From NCBI GenBank assembly GCA_963704995.1, contig CAVPIM010000005.1, positions 744,001 through 808,000 on the forward strand: DNA of 64,000 nt. The letters are read 5' to 3'. Position numbers and translations under genes: made by a program. Of this stretch, positions 25,437 to 33,311 are shown piece after piece (positions within the stretch are counted from its first letter, which is position 1; the number at the start of each line of letters is the position of its first letter). The notes below the pieces were generated by a model, which saw only the letters and a list, made by a program, of their open reading frames with translations, ran no database searches and had not been told where the DNA came from. This DNA is from RYN-230 sp963704995 (lineage in GTDB: Bacteria > Actinomycetota > Actinomycetes > Streptosporangiales > Streptosporangiaceae).

Positions 25437-25476
25437 TTGACCCGACTTTACTCAAGGCTTAGCATAAGGTCTAAAC
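25437..25476 (+). promoter_or_regulatory. GH1 promoter with third operator-like site
   Basis: TTGACC (25437-25442), 17 nt, TAGCAT (25460-25465). AGGCTTA (25455-25461), six bases, then G...TAAA (25468-25475) matches the ROK-region operator in its GGCTTA and TAAA parts at the same spacing, and it covers the -10 box. This is weaker than the other two copies. Confidence 0.6.
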
Positions 25477-25545
25477 TATAAACATCCGGTGCCGACGGCG
25501 CCGCTCATGGCCATCCCTTGATGTGCAGTGAAGGAGCAGTCGGCA

Positions 25546-26907
25546 GTGTCCATGCGCTTCCCGCCCGGTTTCCTGTTCGGCGTGGCCACGTCCGCGTACC
25601 AGATCGAGGGCGCGGCCGATGAAGACGGCCGCGGGCCCTCGATGTGGGACACGTTCTGCGGCGTCCCCGGCGCCGTGACTCACGGTGACACCGGCGCGAT
25701 CGCCTGCGATCACTACCACCGGACCGACGCGGACCTGGATCTCGTGGCCGGGCTGGGGCTGAACGCCTACCGGTTCTCCGTCGGCTGGCCCCGGATCGTG
25801 CCCGACGGCACCGGCAGCGTCAACCAGAAGGGCCTCGACTTCTACCGTCGCCTGGCCGACGGGCTGCGCGCCCGGGGCGTCGAGCCGATGGCCACCCTGT
25901 ACCACTGGGACCTCCCGCAGCCGCTGCAGGACGCCGGCGGGTGGGTGAACCGCGACACCGTGGCCCACTTCTGTGACTACGTCCAGCTCGTGCTGGACGG
26001 CCTCGGCGACGTGATCCCGGCCTGGGTGACGATGAACGAGCCGTTCTGCTCGGGCATGATCGGCCACCTGCAGGCCCGGCACGCCCCCGGCACCGCCGAC
26101 CTGCCCGCCGCCCTCGCCGCCTCACACCACCTGCTGCTCGCCCACGGCCTGGCCATGGCCATGATCCGGGAGCGCGCCCCGCAGGCCCGGGCGGGCATCA
26201 CCCACCTGCTGTCGGACATCCACGCCGCGTCGGACTCCGAGGCGGACCAGGCGGCGGCCCGGCGGCTGGACGGCCATGAGAACCGCTGGTTCCTCGACCC
26301 GGTGCTGCGCGGCCGCTACCCCGCGGACATGCTCGACTGGTACCAGCGGCAGGTCCCGGTGGACTTCATCCGCGACGGCGACATGGAGATCATCGCCGCG
26401 CCGGCCGACTTCCTGGGCGTCAACTACTACGAGACCAAGCTGGTGGCCGCGGACCCCGGCGAGCCCTTCCACCAGGCCCGGGTCATCCCGGCCGCGCACT
26501 ACCTGGACCGGGCCGAGCTGACCGCGAACGGCATCGACGCGCGCCCGGCCGGCCTGGGCGCGATCCTGCGCCGCGTGCACGAGGCCACCCCGCTGCCCCT
26601 CTACATCACCGAGAACGGCGCGGCCTACCACGACTACGTCAACCCCGAGGGCGGCGTGGACGACGTCGAGCGGGTCGCGTACCTGACGGCCCACTTCGCC
26701 GAGACGCTGGCCGCGGTGGGGGCCGGGGTGGACGTGCGCGGCTACTTCGTCTGGTCGCTGCTGGACAACTTCGAGTGGGCCGATGGGTATAGCCGCCGGT
26801 TCGGCCTGGTCTGGGTGGACTTCGGCACGCAGGCCCGGATCCCTAAGGCGAGTGCCCGCTGGTACGCCCGGCTCATCGCGGAGCAGGCTGAGCCCGCGCT
26901 GCCCTGA
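25546..26907 (+). CDS. Beta-glucosidase, glycoside hydrolase family 1
   Basis: A 453-aa retaining glycosidase of full GH1 length. The N-terminal FPPGFLFGVATSAYQIEGA is followed by TLYHWDLPQPL, the acid/base TMNEP and the nucleophile YITENGAAY, and the C-terminal WSLLDNFEWADGY. There is no signal peptide, so it acts in the cytoplasm on imported beta-glucosides or cello-oligosaccharides. GTG 25546 has GAAGGAG 9 nt upstream; ATG 25552 is the alternative. It follows the ROK regulator and shares its operator motif. Confidence 0.95.
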   Translation: MSMRFPPGFLFGVATSAYQIEGAADEDGRGPSMWDTFCGVPGAVTHGDTGAIACDHYHRTDADLDLVAGLGLNAYRFSVGWPRIVPDGTGSVNQKGLDFYRRLADGLRARGVEPMATLYHWDLPQPLQDAGGWVNRDTVAHFCDYVQLVLDGLGDVIPAWVTMNEPFCSGMIGHLQARHAPGTADLPAALAASHHLLLAHGLAMAMIRERAPQARAGITHLLSDIHAASDSEADQAAARRLDGHENRWFLDPVLRGRYPADMLDWYQRQVPVDFIRDGDMEIIAAPADFLGVNYYETKLVAADPGEPFHQARVIPAAHYLDRAELTANGIDARPAGLGAILRRVHEATPLPLYITENGAAYHDYVNPEGGVDDVERVAYLTAHFAETLAAVGAGVDVRGYFVWSLLDNFEWADGYSRRFGLVWVDFGTQARIPKASARWYARLIAEQAEPALP

Positions 26908-26946
26908 CCCGCCGCGCCTGCGCCGCTTGCTTCTCCGCAACGAAGT

Positions 26947-27576
<630 letters not shown>

Positions 27577-27588
27577 CAGCGCCGCGGG

Positions 27589-28200
27589 TCAGGGCGTTCT
27601 GAGGCTGCCGATGCTGAGTGATCCGGCCGCGGCCGGCCCGTCCGGCGGGCCCTGGTCCGGCTGGCCCCCGCTGGGCAGGCCCTGCCGCTCCTCTTCCTCG
27701 CGGATGTACCCGGCCGGGTCCTTGTCCACCGGCCTGACCCCGGCGTAGTGCTCAGCCTCGTACCGTACCCAGGCGACGCCCAGGTCGTGGCGGAGCTGGA
27801 GGCTGGCCAGGCGGCGGAAATCGGTCAGGCCCTCCCGCTCCTCCTCGCCCATGTGATCGCTATTGGCCTGGTTCGCCGCGGCGACCCCGGCGAACCATTC
27901 GTCGCTGCCGGCCGGGTGAGCCGGGACGGACATGACCGCGTCACGGATGTCGTTGTGGTCCCCGATCGCGTCGAGGGTCTCCTCCTCCGCGGTCCCGCCC
28001 CGCCGGGCCGCGATACCCACCCGCAGCAGGGCCGGGTAGAAGATCTCCTCTTCCGCTGCGGCGTGCAGCTCCAGGAAGGCCGCCAGCCGGCCCCAGACCG
28101 CCCGCAGGGTCGCGGTGTCGGTCCGCTCGACCTGCTCCAGGATGGCGAAGAGCCGGCGCTGCTCGTGATGGTCGTCGAGGATCAGCTGCGTGATGTCCAC
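27589..28200 (-). CDS. Hemerythrin HHE cation-binding domain protein
   Basis: A 203-aa four-helix di-iron protein. The ligand motifs are DDHHEQRRLF, LELHAAAEEEIFYP, DHNDIRDAV and NSDHMGEEE, covering the expected His/Glu set. A C-terminal Pro/Gly-rich tail of ~40 residues follows. GTG 28200 is chosen because GAGAGGG lies 6 nt upstream. It is likely cytoplasmic, in oxygen/NO sensing or iron handling as in other actinobacterial HHE proteins. It is 12 bp from the nucleotide-kinase-like gene and probably co-transcribed with it. Confidence 0.9.
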   Translation of the reverse strand: MDITQLILDDHHEQRRLFAILEQVERTDTATLRAVWGRLAAFLELHAAAEEEIFYPALLRVGIAARRGGTAEEETLDAIGDHNDIRDAVMSVPAHPAGSDEWFAGVAAANQANSDHMGEEEREGLTDFRRLASLQLRHDLGVAWVRYEAEHYAGVRPVDKDPAGYIREEEERQGLPSGGQPDQGPPDGPAAAGSLSIGSLRTP

Positions 28201-28394
28201 CGGGTGCCCTCTCTGCGTGCTCCTGGGGTTCGTTCTCACCCTAGGGGACGGGCTCCGTCCCCGGCCGGGCGGTTCGTCCGGGCCCGCCGGGGTACCGTTA
28301 CGGTGATCTGGCGCCCCGGTGTCCCCAGCCAGCGCGGGTTCCAGGCGGACCGTGGTCAGGTCCGCCGGTGCGCCACAGCCAACGGGAAAGATCT

Positions 28395-29427
28395 GTGCCT
28401 AGCAAATCTGGCTTCTCCACCCTGCGCTCGGACCGTCATGTCGTGCAGTTCTACGACCGTGACGGGGAGCTGGCCGAGAGCGCGGGGGACTATCTCGCCG
28501 ACGCGATCGCCGAGGGGGGCGCCGCGGTCATCGTGGCCACCCGCGCTCGCTGCGCCAGCTTCGAGGCGGGCCTGGCCGCCCGCGGCGTGGACGTCACCGC
28601 GGCCCGCCGCGACGCCACCCTGGTCTGCCTCGACGCCACCCCGCTGGCGCGGCTGCTGACCCGCGCAGGCCGGATCGACCGGGCCGGGTTCGACGCCCAG
28701 GTCCGCCCCGCGATCCTGGCCGCGGGTGAGGCGCCCGGGCCGGTCCGGGTGTACGGCGAGGTCGTAGCCCTGCTCTGGGCGGCCGGTCACGTCAACGCCG
28801 CCCTCGAGCTCGAGGACTTCTGGAATGAGCTGGGCCGCGAGATCCCGTTCTCGCTGTACTGCGGGTATCCGCGGCAGCTGGTCGAGGCCGGCCCGCACCA
28901 CGGTGCCCTCAGCGAGGTCTGCCGCCTGCACTCCGCCGTCGTCCGCGGCCCTGGGGCCAGCGGCCCGGGGGCCAGTGCCCCCGTCACGGGCATACCCGGG
29001 CCCGGCCGGCCGCGCCGGCCTGCCTGCGGCCGGGCCGCTGGACCAGGCGCACTGGGCCGACGCCGCCCGCACCTTCGGCGGGACCCGCGGGGATGCCCGG
29101 GAGGCCCGGGTGTTCGTGCTGGAGATGCTCGGCCCGTGGCGGGGTGAGCAGGTGGCCGCGGACGCCGCGCTGGTGGTCACCGAGCTCGCGGCGAACGCGG
29201 TGCTGCACGCCAGGTCGGCCTTCAGTGTCAGCCTCGCCCGGCGCGGGGACGTGATCCGGATCAGCGTCCGCGACACCGTTCCGCTCGGGGAGCCCGGCGG
29301 GAACCACTGGCTGCCGGCCGCGCCCGGCCACGGCCTGGGCGTGGTCGCGGCCATAGCGGCCCGCTGGGGCGTCGAGACCCAGGCCAGCGGGAAGGCCATC
29401 TGGGCCGAGCTGGCCCTGCCCGGGTAA
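28395..29427 (+). pseudogene. MEDS domain plus HATPase (RsbW-like) regulator, frame broken between the domains
   Basis: The first half (28395-~28990) is a MEDS sensory domain (DRHVVQFYDRDGEL, YGEVVALLWAAG, FSLYCGYPR). The second half (~29040-29427), in the next frame, is an anti-sigma-type HATPase (VTELAANAVLHARSAFSV, GHGLGVVAAIAARWGV). In actinomycetes these are normally one protein. The break lies in GC-rich sequence containing GGCCGGCC at 29004-29011 and GGCCGG at 29028-29033; two missing bases (or one extra) would join the halves. A GTG at 28975 could start the ATPase alone. It is either a broken gene, two overlapping genes or a sequence error. GTG 28395 has GGGA upstream. Confidence 0.7.
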
Positions 29428-29439
29428 CACTCCCGGGTC

Positions 29440-29495
29440 AGTGCTGGCTACCCAGTGCTGGCTACTCAGTGCTGGCTACCCAGTGCTGGGTGGCT
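29440..29495. repeat. 14-bp tandem repeat, about 3.6 copies
   Basis: AGTGCTGGCTACCC at 29440, 29454 (one change) and 29468, then a partial copy at 29482. It lies in the gap between convergent regulator and oxidoreductase genes. Confidence 0.8.
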
Positions 29496-29508
29496 AATGA
29501 GTGGCCGG

Positions 29509-30441
29509 CTACCCGGTGGCCAGGCTCCGCAGGAGCGCCCGGGTCTCGCGGCGGCTGCGGCCAGGATCGTCGCCGGCCGGGAAGATGATGGGCCACAGCT
29601 CGGTCACCCCCGCATCGGCCAGCCTCCCGAGCTGCTTCTCGATCGCGGCCTCGGTCCCGGTGACGGCCAGGGCGCCCGGTGACGAGGCACCCTCACGCTC
29701 CAGCAACCTGCGGTAGTTGTCGAACCCGGCGTAGCGGGCGAACACCTCGTCGGCCGTGCGCTGGGCGGTCGCGGAATCCACGCCGGGGGTGAACGCGACC
29801 GGCAGCGCGGCCACCACCCGGGGCGTGGCCCGCCCCGCGGCCGCCCGCCGCAGCTGCGGGACAATCTGGTCGCCCAGCGTGCGCGGGCCGGCCAGCCAGG
29901 TCACGACGCCGTCGGCGAGCTCCCCGGCGGCCTGGACCATGAGCGGGGACAGCGCGCCGACCAGCACCGTCACCGGGCTGGTGCCCGGCACGGCGAAGCC
30001 CCCGTCCACCTGGTAGAAAGCGCCGCGGTAGCGGACGCTGCCCTCGCGCAGCAGCGGGACGAGCACCGACAGGTAGTCGCGCATGTGCGCAGCGGGCTGC
30101 TGGTAGGCGAGCCCGTGCAGGTCCTCGATGACCGGCCGGTGGGACACGCCCACGCCGAGCGTGAGCCGGCCGCCGCAGAACGCCTGGGCCGTCGCGGCCT
30201 GCTGGGCCAGCGCCAGCGGGTGCCGCGGATAGGTCGGCACGATCCCTACGCCGAGACCGATCCGGCTGGTCCGGGTCCCCGCCACGGCCAGCACGCCGAG
30301 CGCGTCCACCCCCCGGGAGAAATGGACAGTCCAGGCGGACCCGAACCCCTCGGCCTCGGCCGCCACCACGTCGCCGACGATGTCCTGCGGGCGCATCGGC
30401 GTGCCGAGCACCTCGCTCCCGGCCCCCATCGCGATCCGCAT
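29509..30441 (-). CDS. LLM class F420-dependent oxidoreductase
   Basis: A 310-aa TIM-barrel protein of the luciferase-like monooxygenase family, F420-dependent branch. Features are RIAMGAGSEVLG at the start, RIGLGVGIVPTYPRHPLALAQQA, the RLTLGVGVSH motif and VLVGALSPLMVQAAGELADGVV. It uses F420 (or FMN) for hydride transfer; the substrate is unknown. F420 use fits an actinomycete. The gene stands between two frame-broken regulators and is itself intact. Confidence 0.88.
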   Translation of the reverse strand: MRIAMGAGSEVLGTPMRPQDIVGDVVAAEAEGFGSAWTVHFSRGVDALGVLAVAGTRTSRIGLGVGIVPTYPRHPLALAQQAATAQAFCGGRLTLGVGVSHRPVIEDLHGLAYQQPAAHMRDYLSVLVPLLREGSVRYRGAFYQVDGGFAVPGTSPVTVLVGALSPLMVQAAGELADGVVTWLAGPRTLGDQIVPQLRRAAAGRATPRVVAALPVAFTPGVDSATAQRTADEVFARYAGFDNYRRLLEREGASSPGALAVTGTEAAIEKQLGRLADAGVTELWPIIFPAGDDPGRSRRETRALLRSLATG

Positions 30442-30560
30442 CCCAGCAGCATCCCGCCGCGGCCCCGGGGGCGGCCAGGTCCCGCCAGGCCAAGCGGACG
30501 ACCCCGGCTCGTCCGTGGGTGGCGGGCCGGCGGCCCCGGGCCGGCGGTGAGCGGGACGGG

Positions 30561-32314
30561 TTACTGGCGGATGCGGGCGAGGACCAGGGTGATGTCATCC
30601 TCGCCGCGCTGGCGCAACGCCTGGGTGACGGTCTCGCAGGCGCTGTCCAGCGAGGTACCGGGCTTGCCCAGGGCTGAGCCGAGCGCGTCGCGCAGCGCGG
30701 CGATACCGTCCTCCAGCGGCCGGGTGCGGCTTTCGGCCAGCCCGTCGGTGTACAGCGCGAGCGTGGCGCCGGGGGGCAGGCTCACCTGGGTGGCCTCGAA
30801 GGTGCCGTCGCTGAGCCCCACGGGGAGCCCGGCCGGCACGGAGACCATCTCGGTGCCGCCGCCCGGCAGCGCCAGCACTGGTGGCGGATGGCCGGCCCGG
30901 CGATCACGCAGGTGCTGGCCAGGGTGTCGATCACGGCGCACACACAGGTGGCGTACGGCGAGGTGGGCATGCCTGCGGCGAGGGCGTCGAGCGCGGCCAG
31001 GACCTCGACGGGCGGCAGGTCCAGGCCGGCCAGGAGGTGCGTGGCCGTGCGCAACTGCACCATGACCGCCGCCGCTTCCGGTCCGTGCCCCATCGCGTCG
31101 CCCACGACCAGCGCCGTCCGGCCGCCGGGCAGCGCGACGATGTCATGCCAGTCCCCGCCCACCATGCTGGCGCCCACCGGCAGGTACCGGTGCGCTACCT
31201 CCATGGCCACGGGTACGCGCGGCTCGCTGGGCAGCAGGCCGCGCTGCAGCGCGAAGGCCGTCCGCCGTTCGCGGTGATAGAGGCGGGCGTTGTCGATGCA
31301 CACCGCGGCCCGGGAGGCGAGCTCGCCCGCCGCGGCGACGTCCGCGGGCCCGAAGTCCGGGCTCTGCGGCGCCCGCCCGAACGTCGCGCACCCCAGCACG
31401 ACATCCCGGGCCACCAGCGGCACGGACAGGAACGACGCATAGCTCGACGCGAACTCCCGGCCGCCGGGACGGCGGGCGATCCGCTCACGGCTCTCGTCGT
31501 CGAGACGGTCGAACAGGACCGGGCTGCGCGTGTGCATCGCGCGGAAGCTGGGCGACTCGTCCCCGAACACGAGCACCTCACCCGGGCGCAGCAGGCTCTC
31601 GGTCACGGCCGTGGGCTGGCCGGCCAGCCGCGCGACCAGCCGCCGGACCACCGCCCCGTGCCCGGTCTGCGGCGAGACGGGCTCATCGGCGGCGAGCAGC
31701 CGTTCGAATACGAAAATGGCGGCCACGTCAGCAAAGGCGGGCACCGCGACATCGGCGACCTCTCGCGCGGTGCGCGGAAGGTCAAGCGTGGTGCCGATCC
31801 GGTCGGCCGCCTCCCGCAGCCAGGCCGGGCCGGTGCTGGGCGAGACATGCTGCCCGATCACCAGCACCCCGGCGTCCGGGGCACCCAGCGGCTCCCAGCG
31901 GAGGGCGACCGGGCCGCTGCCGCCCGCGAAGGCCATGCTCACGGTCGCGGTCCAGACCCGGCCCGCCGCGACCTCGGCCAGCGCCTCGCCCGCCATCTCA
32001 CGCTGGCCAGGACCGGTCATCAGCACGTCACACACGTGCTGCCCGGCTACCGCCGGCGCCGGATGCCCGAACAGCCGCTCGGCGGATACCGGCCAGGAGG
32101 CCACCTGTCCCCCGGCATCCAGGGTGAACGCGGCCAGGCCAGCCAAGTCCGGCCCGCGCCGCCGTGGCAGCGCGAACCCGTGCTCCCCTGCCCCGTGTGA
32201 CGCCACCGGTATCGCACCAGTCCTCGCCGGCCGAGCCCCGCCCCCTCGCAGCGGCCTCCCCGGCCATGACCGCGAACCATTCCGTGCTGGCGGCCACGCG
32301 GTACCGGCAGCCAT
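30561..32314 (-). pseudogene. PP2C (SpoIIE-type) phosphatase with PAS/GAF sensors, frame broken near the 3' end
   Basis: Anti-anti-sigma-type phosphatase. The order is a PAS-like domain (AFTLDAGGQVASWPVSAERLF), a GAF domain (~residues 180-330) and a SpoIIE/PP2C domain with YLPVGASMVGGDWHDIV and VVGDAMGHG. The frame shifts at about 30890-30897; the AGHPPPVLAL strand, YTDGLAESR and the last metal Asp in EDDITLVLARI lie in the other frame (30561-30941). Adding one G in GGGCCGGCC restores IAGAGHPPP exactly. Without that it would be truncated and inactive. ATG 32314 has AGGG 8 nt upstream. It is divergent from the methyltransferase gene. Confidence 0.75.
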
Positions 32315-32389
32315 TGCCCGTACCCTGCGATATCGTTCAAGAAAAGAAATGTACCGCAAATGGCTGGCAAAATCGGCTGCGTGCGGCAG

Positions 32390-32448
32390 AACAGCCGCTG
32401 CACGCCGGCACGCGCGGGAACAGCCGCTGCGCGCGGGGCACGCGCAGG
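32390..32448 (+). repeat. Two tandem ~29-bp copies upstream of the methyltransferase gene
   Basis: AACAGCCGCTGC...GCACGCGCGGG (32390-32418) is followed at once by a diverged copy (32419-32448). It lies in the gap just before the ribosome site of the downstream gene. Confidence 0.65.
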
Positions 32449-32465
32449 AAGGACGAGGAAGCTGG

Positions 32466-33278
32466 ATGGCCGGCGAGCCGGACTGGGTCCCCCCGGGAGT
32501 GGACGTGAAGCGGGCGAACACGGCCCGGGTCTACGACTACTGGCTGGGCGGCAGCCATAACTTCCTCGCCGACCGGGACCTGGCGCGCGCGATTTCCGCG
32601 GTGGAGCCCAACGCCAGGGCGGGCGCCCAGGCCAACCGCGAGTTCCTCGGCCGGGCGGTGCGGTGCCTCAGCGCGGCCGGCATCCGCCAGTTCCTGGACA
32701 TCGGCTCGGGCATCCCGACCCAGGGGAACGTGCACCAGGTCGCCCAGCAGGCCAGCCCAGGGTCACGGGTGGTCTACGCCGACGTGGACCCGGTCGCGAT
32801 CGCGCACAGCAAGGCCATCCTCGCGGGGAATGAGAACGCCGCGATCCTCGATGCCGACCTGCGCGACCAGGAAAAGATCCTCGGCGACCCGGCGGTCCGG
32901 CGGCTGATCGACTTCGACCAGCCGGCTGGGCTGCTGCTCGTCATGGTCCTGCATTTCATCGACGACGACGCGGACCCCTGGCAGATCGTGGCCAGGCTGC
33001 GCGACGCGCTCGCACCGGGCAGCTACCTCGTGCTGGCCCACGCCACCACGGAGAGCAGGCCGGCGGTGGCCCAGGCCGCCGAGACGGTGTACAACCGCAG
33101 CGTCTCCACGGGCATCCGGATGCGCTCGCGCGCGGACATCCTGCGCTTCTTCGACGGCTTCGAGTTGCTGGACCCGGGGCTGGTCTACATCCCGCAGTGG
33201 CGGCCAGACTCCCCCGCCGACGTCCCTGATGACCCCAGCAAGTTCTGGGTGCTGGTGGGCGTGGGCCGAAAGCCCTGA
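32466..33278 (+). CDS. SAM-dependent methyltransferase, DUF574 (actinobacterial family)
   Basis: A 270-aa Rossmann-fold methyltransferase of the actinomycete-specific DUF574 family. The hallmark N-terminus is ANTARVYDYWLGGSHNFLADRDLA. The SAM site includes FLDIGSGIPTQGNVHQVAQ, VYADVDPVAIAHS and ILDADLRD. Many actinomycete genomes carry dozens of these genes with unknown substrates. ATG 32466 has GAGGAAG just upstream. It is divergent from the PP2C gene. Confidence 0.9.
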   Translation: MAGEPDWVPPGVDVKRANTARVYDYWLGGSHNFLADRDLARAISAVEPNARAGAQANREFLGRAVRCLSAAGIRQFLDIGSGIPTQGNVHQVAQQASPGSRVVYADVDPVAIAHSKAILAGNENAAILDADLRDQEKILGDPAVRRLIDFDQPAGLLLVMVLHFIDDDADPWQIVARLRDALAPGSYLVLAHATTESRPAVAQAAETVYNRSVSTGIRMRSRADILRFFDGFELLDPGLVYIPQWRPDSPADVPDDPSKFWVLVGVGRKP

Positions 33279-33311
33279 CCCGCCGGACAGGCTGACCTCC
33301 TTCGCCCCGAA

